A stretch of DNA of 64,000 bases from Legionella bononiensis (lineage in GTDB: Bacteria > Pseudomonadota > Gammaproteobacteria > Legionellales > Legionellaceae), in NCBI RefSeq assembly GCF_016786215.1, contig NZ_JADOBG010000002.1, forward strand, positions 361,397 through 425,396, written 5' to 3'. The translations under genes were made by a program, and so were the position numbers. The notes beneath the pieces are model-generated. The model did not search any database. It was not told the DNA's origin and saw nothing but the letters and a program-made list of their open reading frames with translations. Each line of letters opens with the position of its first letter. The first letter of the stretch is position 1. Positions 56,105-64,000 of the stretch are shown here, piece after piece.

Positions 56105-56950
56105 CTAGGATAATTCCTTCTTCGATAATTTAAGTATTATTTTATCAAGCAAGCGGGTACTAAGAATTCGTTTCAAAAAGATAAATAAATACGCAGGAAA
56201 AGTCACCGGATATTTTGCTTTTGGCCTTTTTGCTTCAATGGCATGTATCAATTTATTAATTACAGCAACCGGTTTTTTGGTAAACACTGAATCGGCTTTA
56301 TTTTGTTTGTAGCTTGTTAGCATCACCTCATATTGTTTTTTAAAAAAACTGTTATTTTGATTAATATGTTGCAAACTTAGATCGACTGCATTATCTCTAA
56401 ATCGACTGTCAATTGGGCCAGGCTCAATACTAATGACATCGATACCAGATGATTGGAGTTCCAATCTAAGTGTATCGCTTAGTCCTTCAACAGCATACTT
56501 CGAAGCATTATAAGCGCCTCGCATAGGCATACTGATAATTCCCAGGATTGAGCTTATATTAATAATTCGTCCACTGCCCTGCTTTCTCATTACAGGCACA
56601 ATCAGATTTGTAAGTTCCAATAACCCAAAGACATTGGTTTCAAACTGTTGGCGAATGACCGTTCGACTGATATCCTCCAAGGCACCTGCCTGACCATAAC
56701 CTGCATTATTAATTAAAACATCGATACGACCTGAAGTGAGTTTAAATAATTCAGAACATGCGCTTGTGATGGATGATGAGTCACTCACATCCATAAGAAG
56801 TGTTTCTATACCTGCCGCTATCAATTTGTTCACATCCGTGCTTTTACGGCATGAAGCGATAACTCGATGCCCTCTTTTATTAAGAGCAAAAACAGCGTCA
56901 TATCCTATTCCACTCGAACATCCAGTAATAAAAATGATTTTCCCTGGCAT
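56105..56950 (-). CDS. Short-chain dehydrogenase/reductase
   Basis: I start it at ATG 56950, with AAGGTG six bases upstream; a GTG at 56959 is in frame but lies inside that site. The 281-residue enzyme is a classical SDR: NAD(P)-binding TGCSSGIGYDAVFAL at the N-terminus, NNAGYGQAG in the middle, and the catalytic Ser and YNASKYAVEG (Tyr-x-x-x-Lys) near residue 150. The C-terminus has a hydrophobic stretch (FPAYLFIFLKRIL), perhaps a membrane-associated tail. The basic residue after the first strand (ASCRKS) suggests NADP. Substrate unknown. It stands alone. Confidence 0.92.
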   Translation of the reverse strand: MPGKIIFITGCSSGIGYDAVFALNKRGHRVIASCRKSTDVNKLIAAGIETLLMDVSDSSSITSACSELFKLTSGRIDVLINNAGYGQAGALEDISRTVIRQQFETNVFGLLELTNLIVPVMRKQGSGRIINISSILGIISMPMRGAYNASKYAVEGLSDTLRLELQSSGIDVISIEPGPIDSRFRDNAVDLSLQHINQNNSFFKKQYEVMLTSYKQNKADSVFTKKPVAVINKLIHAIEAKRPKAKYPVTFPAYLFIFLKRILSTRLLDKIILKLSKKELS

Positions 56951-57137
56951 GCTGATCACCTTAAATTTTAAATGAAGTTATGCTACTCGTCTCGGCTATG
57001 AAAAGAAATACTTTTATTATGCTTTGTAATGGTGTTTCCAAGCCTCGCTACAGATCGGGGTATGTGAACATATATTGCGCATTTTGAGCTGGATTAGTCT
57101 ATAATTTTGATAAAATAATAAGTTTAAGGCAGAAACA

Positions 57138-57446
57138 ATGAATAATAAGTTTATGTCCTTAGCAGAATACAGTCATATTGTATTTATTATTCTTTTAATC
57201 AATTTATTTTATAGCGATCATGCACGGGCTAACACCAATTCTCTAATACCCCAAAGCACCCAATTGGCTTATTTTATTGGATATCATAGTTACAGCAGAA
57301 ATCCAGCGGTGATCCATGTTGCGCCTGTACAACCCATACGAGGCGCTTACTGGACGGGATGGAAATATATTGGTTATAGCTGTCAGCGACGTTGCTTGAT
57401 CGATAAATGGACGGGGCTCACGATACAATGCAGACAACGTTGTTAA
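57138..57446 (+). CDS. Small exported Cys-containing hypothetical protein
   Basis: 102 residues with a hydrophobic N-terminal segment (HIVFIILLINLFYSDHARA) that looks like a signal peptide, following AAGGCAG. The mature part is rich in Tyr, Arg and His and ends with two CxxxC pairs (YSCQRRCL and QCRQRC), which could form disulfides or bind metal. It is of a size typical for Legionella secreted small proteins. No family recognised. Confidence 0.65.
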   Translation: MNNKFMSLAEYSHIVFIILLINLFYSDHARANTNSLIPQSTQLAYFIGYHSYSRNPAVIHVAPVQPIRGAYWTGWKYIGYSCQRRCLIDKWTGLTIQCRQRC

Positions 57447-57485
57447 CCAAATTGATTTTAATCCTCAAACTCTTAAGTCCCAAGC

Positions 57486-58688
57486 TTACCTGGAATGTAA
57501 ACAACTTGGTGTAAAGGTCTCATTCCAATGTTGCTCAGCTGACTTCCCTTTTCTGTGCCAAAATGAAGGCAGTAACGAGTGAGAATATAACCTGGATGGA
57601 GCGGTATCTCGAGGGCTAACTGGCTCCTTGGTTACTATACCCAGATTTCGCTCAAGATTTTGCTTATTATAACGAAAGCTTATACGATTACAGGTCTTCT
57701 CAAGATAATCTGGCAAAGTTTTACCTTTAAACCTCTGTTCTTTTGCTATTGTGTTGATTAAATTCGTGCGCTGTTCTGTTTGCTCACACACTATCTTTTG
57801 ATTATTTTCCAGGTCTTTAGGTATTCTTTTGATTTCTCGCAACAAACTGATTATATAACGATTCCCATATTTCAAATAACTAGGAATATGCTCTCGATTC
57901 TCGACTAACTTATGGAGTTTTTTGAAGTCGTCGGTATCCATTTCCTTTTGCAAACGATGAATTTCTCTGCGTACCTCCTTCTTCCTGCTTTTCAATACAA
58001 TATCCTGTTCTCTGATGTGAAGGATGGATTCATTGATCACAGCAATCGCATGATAAGTAAAAATTAAGGGTGAAAAATCGGTTTCATTTGAATTGTTTTT
58101 AATAAAATGTCTCAAAGCAAGATGATTTTTATTGGGTGAATTTAACTGACATAACTCATGATAAGTATTTTGAGTTCCCTGAGGTAAACCTTTAATTAAG
58201 TTGGGGCTTGCTATCAATTGCAAATTAGTAAAAACCAACAAAAAGCCTTCGTAACAATGGCGTCTTAACAGTACATCCGATATATCGATCCATCGCCTGA
58301 ACGCATTCAGTTTCGCATCGGGTCTAGCATGATGTTGCTGGATGTCCTGTTTTAGAAAAAACTCCAACTTGTTTCTTATTTCGAAATAATTAAATTGGTT
58401 GAAGCTGGATTTATCCTTACATTCAAACCCTTTAGGATCTCTGAAATCGTCTAAGCTCAGTTTATAAAATACTTCTCTTAACTTGCAGTCAATAATCGAC
58501 GCATAGTCAGATACAATTTTACTTTCAACATAACTGTACAACAGTTGATTCTTTTTAGATCTGGCTATTGATTTTTGAACTGTTTTATCTGTTAATACAA
58601 TATCAAGCTGTTCTGAACAAATCGGGTTGAAAAAAAACTGCTGATTACCCATTTGATTCAACCAATCTCGAAATTTATTACTGCGCAT
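57486..58688 (-). CDS. Hypothetical protein downstream of fliK
   Basis: The start is ATG 58688 (MRSNKFRDWLNQMG) with AAGGGAG nine bases upstream, not the frame opening at 58748 inside the fliK end. The 400-residue product is mostly helical and basic-polar, has no signal or membrane segment, and has a probable coiled coil at about 235-300 (VLKSRKKEVRREIHRLQKEMD). It ends in a positively charged tail. It lies 52 bases downstream of fliK on the same strand, so it may be co-transcribed. An effector or flagellar-associated role is possible. Nothing identifies it. Confidence 0.75.
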   Translation of the reverse strand: MRSNKFRDWLNQMGNQQFFFNPICSEQLDIVLTDKTVQKSIARSKKNQLLYSYVESKIVSDYASIIDCKLREVFYKLSLDDFRDPKGFECKDKSSFNQFNYFEIRNKLEFFLKQDIQQHHARPDAKLNAFRRWIDISDVLLRRHCYEGFLLVFTNLQLIASPNLIKGLPQGTQNTYHELCQLNSPNKNHLALRHFIKNNSNETDFSPLIFTYHAIAVINESILHIREQDIVLKSRKKEVRREIHRLQKEMDTDDFKKLHKLVENREHIPSYLKYGNRYIISLLREIKRIPKDLENNQKIVCEQTEQRTNLINTIAKEQRFKGKTLPDYLEKTCNRISFRYNKQNLERNLGIVTKEPVSPRDTAPSRLYSHSLLPSFWHRKGKSAEQHWNETFTPSCLHSR

Positions 58689-58740
58689 TGTTGTAAACTC
58701 CCTTTTAACAACATCAATTCGTTCGTAAAGACCAACTGCA

Positions 58741-60003
58741 TCATGCAAAATAGTCTATTATTCCTTTGGAAGATTGCTTTTTAAGTGGAGTAATTAATGC
58801 CCCCTCTTCAATCTCCTGCCGCGTTTCTTCTTTCACAAAACCATTTGGGTTTTGTTCTGACTGATGTGAATTCCCATCCATTCCTACAGTGACCTCTGCC
58901 AAATCCAGCCCTTGATCCGCCATCAGCTCTCTTAATCGCGGCAAGGCCTGATCTACAATATCCCGTACATGATTGCTATGACTGGTAATATTCACAGAAG
59001 CAGAATCCTTAACCACTTTAACACTAATTTCCAATGGCCCTAAATCTTCAGGATTGAGTTTGATTACAGCACTTTTAACACCATGATGCCCTAACCAAAT
59101 GATGTGCTCAGAAAATTTATCAGCCCATTGAGCATTACTTAAGGGCAATGATATGTCAATATGTTTCGTTTTATCTGCATCTGTTGAATAATTAGAAAAC
59201 TGATTATTGAATAGTTCAGGTTGAGGAGTAACATGCTGGTTGTTATTTAATAAAGTATGTTCTGACTGAATGTTCTGATCCACAATGAACCGGTCACTGC
59301 CTGGCTTATTAATTAATGAGTTAATAGAACCATTTTTTAAATCATTGATAAAACGATCTTTACTTTCAATAACTGGAGCATATTCAACCTGCTGAGAATC
59401 AATATTCTCATTAGACATTAAATCAGTTTGAGTCAATTGATCATTTAAGTACTGTTGCTCCAAACGCTTGTTGCTTTTATCGACGAACAACTGCTCGACA
59501 CCTTTGGTCTCGGAATCATCATACATCTCTGGATCTGTAGAGGCAGACAATGGTGGTTCAAATTGGTCCGAATCTATCCAGGTAAGAGCAATATTAGAAT
59601 CCAGACTGTCAGTTGGTAAAGGCGATAAATTGACTGATTCAGTCAATTTATCGCCTTGGGGTAGAGCCTGACTGATACCTTCCAATACAGCCTGATCTTT
59701 AGTACCTGAAAAAACCACACTCACAGTATCTACTTTGGCCTCGCTCACATTCTCATTAATTAAATCGGTATTTTTAGAATTCATTCCTTCGGGAAGAGCA
59801 TCTTTTTTAGCAGAATCATTTAATAATAATTCAGTAAACAATAATATAAACGAACCAGGGTCAATTATTGTCTCGTTTAATTGATCATCACTTTGTTCTT
59901 CTTTAGTCTCCAGTGATTCAACTGATTTTATTTGTTCCTGAGCTGCTCCACTAACATCGGATAACTTAAATGAATCGAGAATAAGATTATTCAAATCAAT
60001 CAT
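58741..60003 (-). CDS. fliK: Flagellar hook-length control protein, FliK-like
   Basis: 420 residues with AAGGAG seven bases before the ATG. The long N-terminal part (about 1-300) is low-complexity, acidic and Ser/Asn/Gln-rich, as in the ruler domain of FliK. The C-terminal Flg_hook domain at about 305-395 is well conserved: ADKFSEHIIWL, AVIKLNPEDLGPLEISVKV and LPRLRELMADQGLDLAEVTV. FliK measures hook length and switches the flagellar export apparatus to filament substrates. It is away from other flagellar genes in this window, so its promoter must be separate. Confidence 0.9.
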   Translation of the reverse strand: MIDLNNLILDSFKLSDVSGAAQEQIKSVESLETKEEQSDDQLNETIIDPGSFILLFTELLLNDSAKKDALPEGMNSKNTDLINENVSEAKVDTVSVVFSGTKDQAVLEGISQALPQGDKLTESVNLSPLPTDSLDSNIALTWIDSDQFEPPLSASTDPEMYDDSETKGVEQLFVDKSNKRLEQQYLNDQLTQTDLMSNENIDSQQVEYAPVIESKDRFINDLKNGSINSLINKPGSDRFIVDQNIQSEHTLLNNNQHVTPQPELFNNQFSNYSTDADKTKHIDISLPLSNAQWADKFSEHIIWLGHHGVKSAVIKLNPEDLGPLEISVKVVKDSASVNITSHSNHVRDIVDQALPRLRELMADQGLDLAEVTVGMDGNSHQSEQNPNGFVKEETRQEIEEGALITPLKKQSSKGIIDYFA

Positions 60004-60187
60004 ATTGACACTCCTTGTCTTCTGTTCCCATTAGTTGCAATATTCATACCAATTGCAAACATTACGCAAAAAAAATCAAAGTAACGTTAAGTAATATTTC
60101 TTCGGTGTAAATCTCTGTAAAGACATCTACTGTACCTGAAAAACTAGTGATAGCCTTCATCTAAAAACAGCTTATGAGTATTCCAAT

Positions 60188-60814
60188 ATGAATGGATTTT
60201 TATTTTCACCTGCGCTCACCAAACAAGAAGTTGATGATAAAATCAGCAGAGCAATCAACTTACTCAAAAACATTCCTTCAAAGGAAAAAGCACTGTTTCT
60301 GAGTGAACTAAAGAGTAGAATAAGCGATTTTGAAAAAGAACTATTAAGTGAACAACACAGTATTTATGAGAAAGTACAAGTATTAATCCAATACAACAGA
60401 TTTGCAAAAACATTATTACATTGCCTGAAATCTCCCGAAAATGCATCCGCCGCAATTATCAATTACCACCGATTTAAATATTATCCTGTGGGAATAGAAG
60501 ACACGATGAAACCTAATCCTTTGCTGCAGAATTCAGCAATCGCCACAATGGGAATTGGAGTTGCTTTATTGGCGGCCACAATACCTGCTTTTATATTCAA
60601 TCCGGCTATAGGCGCCATATTCCTTTCCATGGCTATAACCCTTTTGTTTCCAAGCTGTTTCTATCTAATGACTCCTGAATCTCCAGATACAACCAGGAAA
60701 AAAGCTGAAGAAAGAACTCTATTCCATTTAGCTGCTCAACTCATGAGACCCGATCTTGTTTTTACCGATGAATGTGACATACCTGAGTCTTCCTCTCCAA
60801 TCTATGCATCGTAA
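60188..60814 (+). CDS. Hypothetical protein with a membrane hairpin, effector candidate
   Basis: 208 residues. The first 110 are helical and polar, with a coiled-coil-like section (SRISDFEKELLSEQHSIYEKVQVL). Two adjacent hydrophobic helices follow at about 118-160 (IATMGIGVALLAATIPAFIF and AIGAIFLSMAITLLFPSCF), forming a hairpin. The tail has FTDECDIPESSSP, acidic and Ser-rich, as Dot/Icm signals often are. A similar layout is common among Legionella-specific proteins. No enzyme motif is visible and no strong ribosome site precedes the ATG. It lies between fliK and acnA, both apparently unrelated. Confidence 0.7.
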   Translation: MNGFLFSPALTKQEVDDKISRAINLLKNIPSKEKALFLSELKSRISDFEKELLSEQHSIYEKVQVLIQYNRFAKTLLHCLKSPENASAAIINYHRFKYYPVGIEDTMKPNPLLQNSAIATMGIGVALLAATIPAFIFNPAIGAIFLSMAITLLFPSCFYLMTPESPDTTRKKAEERTLFHLAAQLMRPDLVFTDECDIPESSSPIYAS

Positions 60815-60981
60815 GAGATAGTGACGCCATCTTGGTTGACCGTGCTGATTGACACGCTAATGATCGCAAAGACAATTAATTGTACCGTTGCTCTGAAATA
60901 GATAAGGTATAGGTTAAAAGACCTCATGAAAAATTCCTAAATTTAAGCTATTATTATTTTTTTGATTTTGGGAGTTCTTTT

Positions 60982-63657
60982 ATGAAAGTAGGTCATGACA
61001 GTCTATCAACAAAAAGTGAATTAAAAGTTGATGGTAAAACCTATCATTATTACAGCTTGAAAGAAGCTGAAAACAAAAATTTCAAAGGGATTAGCCGTTT
61101 ACCGTATTCGCTTAAAGTGCTCTTTGAAAATTTATTACGCTTCGAAGATGATAATACCGTTACAACCAAAGATATAAAAGCTATCGCAGACTGGTTGCAA
61201 ACGAAAACCTCACAGCATGAAATTGCATTCAGACCAGCACGCGTTCTCATGCAGGACTTCACTGGAGTTCCTGCTGTAGTTGATTTGGCAGCCATGCGTA
61301 CTGCGATTGTCAAAATGGGTGGAAACGCCGATAAAATTTCTCCACTTTCCCCAGTAGATTTAGTCATAGATCACTCCGTTATGGTGGATAAATTTGGCAC
61401 AAAAGACTCCCTTGAAATAAATACTGAAATTGAGATGGAACGAAATAATGAGCGCTATGAATTTCTCCGTTGGGGGCAAAAAGCGTTTTCCAATTTTCAG
61501 GTTGTCCCTCCAGGTACAGGTATTTGCCATCAGGTGAACCTGGAATATTTGGGGAAAACCGTCTGGAGCAGTGAAAGTGAAGGTCATTTATACGCCTATC
61601 CAGATACATTAGTAGGTACAGACTCACACACAACCATGATCAATGGTTTAGGGGTTCTTGGTTGGGGAGTTGGAGGTATCGAAGCTGAAGCAGCAATGCT
61701 GGGACAACCTGTTTCCATGTTAATTCCCGAAGTTATTGGCTTTAAGTTATCAGGTAAATTAAAAGAAGGCATTACCGCTACCGACCTAGTACTCACTGTC
61801 ACTCAAATGCTCCGAAAAAAAGGAGTAGTCGGTAAATTTGTAGAATTTTATGGTCCTGGATTAAATGACTTGCCACTTGCTGATAGAGCAACCATCTCCA
61901 ATATGGCGCCAGAATATGGGGCAACCTGTGGTTTCTTCCCTGTCGATAAAGAAACCATCCGGTACCTGGAACTGACAGGACGCGATCACCATACTATTGC
62001 TTTAGTCGAAGCTTATGCAAAAGCCCAGGGCATGTGGTATGACAAAGACAGCGAAGACCCCGTATTTACGGATACCCTGCATTTGGATCTGGATACAGTT
62101 GAGCCATCGTTGGCTGGTCCTAAAAGACCCCAGGACAAAGTCAATTTAACCTCCCTGCCTGTTGAGTTCAATCATTTCTTAAAAGAAACAGGTAAAGAAT
62201 CAGAGAGCAATTCTGAGTTCGACGTTAAAAACAAAGAGTTTAAAATGAAACATGGTAATGTGGTCATTGCCGCAATTACCAGTTGCACTAATACCTCTAA
62301 TCCAAGCGTACTAATGGCTGCGGGACTCGTTGCCAAAAAAGCTATTGAAAAAGGGTTACAACGTAAGCCCTGGGTAAAATCCTCTTTAGCTCCCGGCTCC
62401 AAAGTAGTTACCGATTATTTGAAACAAGCGGGGTTGCAAACCTATCTGGATCAACTGGGCTTTAATCTGGTTGGCTATGGTTGTACTACCTGTATCGGTA
62501 ACTCTGGTCCGCTACCTGATGCAATTGCTCACTGTATTACTGACAATGATCTGGTTGTTTCTGCTGTTCTATCTGGAAATCGCAATTTTGAAGGTCGTGT
62601 TCATCCTCAGGTTCGCGCAAACTGGTTGGCTTCACCTCCATTAGTCGTGGCGTATGCGTTATGCGGTTCAACCTGTATGGACTTAAGCAAGGACCCTTTA
62701 GGAACAGGTGCCGATGGCAAAGATGTCTTTTTGAAGGATATCTGGCCTACTAACGCTGAGGTAGCTCTTGAAGTTGCAAAAGTAACTGGTGGAATGTTCC
62801 GTAAAGAATATGCTGAGGTATTTCAGGGTGATAGTCATTGGCAAGCCATTAAAACAAGTACAGGTAAAACGTATGAATGGAATCCTGATTCAACGTACAT
62901 TCAGCACCCACCTTTCTTTGAAAACCTGAAAGCGAAACCTGATGCGATTAAACCCATTAAACAGGCTTATATTCTGGCTCTTTTTGGTGATTCCATAACA
63001 ACAGACCATATTTCACCTGCTGGTTCCATCAAAGCAAGTTCTCCTGCTGGACTGTATCTAAAATCAAAAGGAGTTAGTGAAAAAGACTTCAACTCCTATG
63101 GTTCACGTCGGGGAAATCATGAAGTCATGATGAGAGGTACTTTTGCCAATATTCGTATTCGCAATGAAATGACCCCTGGTCAGGAAGGTGGCATAACTCG
63201 TTACATTCCTACTGGAGATGTGATGCCTATATATGATGCATCAATGCTCTATCAGGCTGAGCATCATGATTTGGTTGTGATTGCCGGTAAAGAGTATGGA
63301 ACAGGTTCATCAAGAGACTGGGCAGCCAAAGGAACCAATTTACTGGGTGTAAAAGCAGTTATTACAGAGAGTTTTGAACGAATTCACCGTTCTAATTTGA
63401 TTGGCATGGGAGTTCTGCCTCTACAATTCATGGACGGTATGACACGTAAAACACTGGGATTGGATGGCAGTGAACGAGTCAGCATTGAGATATCTGACTC
63501 CCTGACTCCAGGCGCAAAAGTAGCTGTTAAAATTGAGCGCGAAGACGGTCGAGTTGATCATCTTAATGCACTGTGCAGAATCGATACTGCTGACGAACTG
63601 GAATACTACAAAAACGGTGGTATTCTTCAGTACGTATTGAGGAATCTTTGTGCCTAA
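60982..63657 (+). CDS. acnA: Aconitate hydratase A
   Basis: 891 residues with GGGAG seven bases before the ATG. The TCA-cycle enzyme interconverts citrate and isocitrate using a 4Fe-4S cluster. Cluster cysteines are in [14 protein letters not shown] and in [14 protein letters not shown]. Substrate and active-site parts include [35 protein letters not shown] and [12 protein letters not shown] near the C-terminal swivelling domain. The length and domain order match the AcnA/IRP1 class rather than AcnB. It is monocistronic, and its upstream 60815-60981 has a TATTAT-like -10 but no clear -35. Confidence 0.97.
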   Translation: MKVGHDSLSTKSELKVDGKTYHYYSLKEAENKNFKGISRLPYSLKVLFENLLRFEDDNTVTTKDIKAIADWLQTKTSQHEIAFRPARVLMQDFTGVPAVVDLAAMRTAIVKMGGNADKISPLSPVDLVIDHSVMVDKFGTKDSLEINTEIEMERNNERYEFLRWGQKAFSNFQVVPPGTGICHQVNLEYLGKTVWSSESEGHLYAYPDTLVGTDSHTTMINGLGVLGWGVGGIEAEAAMLGQPVSMLIPEVIGFKLSGKLKEGITATDLVLTVTQMLRKKGVVGKFVEFYGPGLNDLPLADRATISNMAPEYGATCGFFPVDKETIRYLELTGRDHHTIALVEAYAKAQGMWYDKDSEDPVFTDTLHLDLDTVEPSLAGPKRPQDKVNLTSLPVEFNHFLKETGKESESNSEFDVKNKEFKMKHGNVVIAAITSCTNTSNPSVLMAAGLVAKKAIEKGLQRKPWVKSSLAPGSKVVTDYLKQAGLQTYLDQLGFNLVGYGCTTCIGNSGPLPDAIAHCITDNDLVVSAVLSGNRNFEGRVHPQVRANWLASPPLVVAYALCGSTCMDLSKDPLGTGADGKDVFLKDIWPTNAEVALEVAKVTGGMFRKEYAEVFQGDSHWQAIKTSTGKTYEWNPDSTYIQHPPFFENLKAKPDAIKPIKQAYILALFGDSITTDHISPAGSIKASSPAGLYLKSKGVSEKDFNSYGSRRGNHEVMMRGTFANIRIRNEMTPGQEGGITRYIPTGDVMPIYDASMLYQAEHHDLVVIAGKEYGTGSSRDWAAKGTNLLGVKAVITESFERIHRSNLIGMGVLPLQFMDGMTRKTLGLDGSERVSIEISDSLTPGAKVAVKIEREDGRVDHLNALCRIDTADELEYYKNGGILQYVLRNLCA

Positions 63658-63666
63658 AAGCAATTG

Positions 63667-63700
63667 AGCCCAGATCACCGGTTTGGGCTGTAACTCTTTT
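63667..63700 (+). terminator. Probable acnA terminator
   Basis: AGCCCA (63667-63672) pairs with TGGGCT (63684-63689) across an 11-base loop containing ACCGGT, followed by GTAACTCTTTT. The stem is short, so it is a moderate terminator. Confidence 0.5.
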
Positions 63701-63702
63701 AC

Positions 63703-64000
63703 CGTCATCCCGATTTAAAGAGGGATCAACTAGATCTGGCTGAGAAATGAATTCAATGCCACATTGAGGGAGATCCTTCACTGCGTTCAGGATGACGCCG
63801 CTTGATATAAGTGGTTTGTTATAAAAGGTTTGGTATAAATAGAACTAATTAATATCTCTTCGTCATCCCGAGTGAAACGAGGGATCTCCTGAATGTGGCT
63901 GGGAAATGAAATCAATGCCACATTGAGGGAGATCCTCCACTGCGTTCAGGATGACGCCGCTTGATATAAGTGGTTTGTTATAAATGGTTTGGTATAAATA
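63703..64000. repeat. Two direct copies of a dispersed palindromic repeat (about 158-bp period)
   Basis: Each copy opens with CGTCATCCCG (63703 and 63861) and later has GGATGACG in inverted relation, so each is itself an inverted-repeat unit. The second half, from GCCACATTGAGGGAG to TTTGGTATAAATA, is nearly identical in both copies (63758-63841 and about 63917-64000). The second copy runs to the window edge. Similar CGTCATCCCG repeats occur in several bacterial genomes. I see no gene here. Confidence 0.9.

Noticed and set aside
58689..58748. TTG-started extension of the hypothetical gene overlapping fliK
   Set aside because: The ATG at 58688 has AAGGGAG at good spacing; the TTG has only a distant AAGGA.

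Overview
The window is about 64 kb of AT-rich, gene-dense gammaproteobacterial chromosome. Its gene content and order point to Legionella. It has the inositol set iolE-iolD-iolCB-iolG-transporter, a purLMQCFDN cluster with a small PurL, acnA beside a fliK-type gene, and several eukaryotic-like proteins (ankyrin, LRR, candidate cysteine-peptidase-like) typical of a Dot/Icm effector-rich genome. The species is not certain. There are no rRNA or tRNA genes, CRISPR arrays, intact IS elements or phage genes that I can see.

Layout. 1-2743 (-) is a partial NRPS (A-PCP-C) running off the left edge. 2947-4923 (-) is an exported S9 peptidase, divergent from an ankyrin-repeat effector candidate (5336-7420, +). 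7451-12082 (-) is thrA-thrB-thrC with overlapping genes. 12373-14387 (-) holds a DUF2282 four-cysteine precursor, then YceI, cytochrome b561 and YceI. 14476-21696 (-) is the inositol operon (transporter, iolG, a kinase/isomerase fusion iolCB, iolD, iolE). 21841-22657 is a repeat-disrupted ATP-grasp gene. 22836-27986 (+) carries a DDAH-like hydrolase coupled to an amino-acid permease, a DUF2157-like membrane protein, an Mpo1-like protein and an LRR protein. 28190-32537 has a decayed DUF559 element, an HGSNAT-like acyltransferase, a half-size MFS protein and two unknowns. 32630-40860 is pbpC divergent from a giant alpha-2-macroglobulin. 41071-41545 is a second decayed DUF559 element. 41556-44809 (-) encodes a TANGO2/NRDE protein, a secreted M64 metallopeptidase and a secreted protein-glutaminase-like enzyme. 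45178-54471 (-) is the de novo purine block. 54677-60814 is a mixed region with a (CxG)n Cys-rich exported peptide plus His-rich partner, an SDR, a FliK-like protein and unknowns. 60982-63657 (+) is acnA, followed by two copies of a dispersed repeat.

How the genes work together. The iol cluster imports myo-inositol and covers most catabolic steps, while the last steps (IolJ, IolA) must be encoded elsewhere. The pur block supplies most IMP steps, with the PurS function apparently carried as a C-terminal extension of PurQ. pbpC and the macroglobulin form the known peptidoglycan-repair/protease-trap pair. The M64 peptidase and glutaminase look like a pair of exported protein-modifying enzymes.

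The most interesting parts are: (1) the Cys-rich exported peptide with cysteine at every third residue, separated by a terminator hairpin from a His-rich protein, a possible uncharacterised metal-binding or modified-peptide locus; (2) an orphan bufferin-type DUF2282 precursor; (3) two decayed copies of a DUF559-nuclease element with long inverted termini, plus a minimal hairpin relative; (4) an ATP-grasp gene cut off by a 20-bp tandem repeat; (5) a PurQ fusion whose extension looks like two PurS-like modules.
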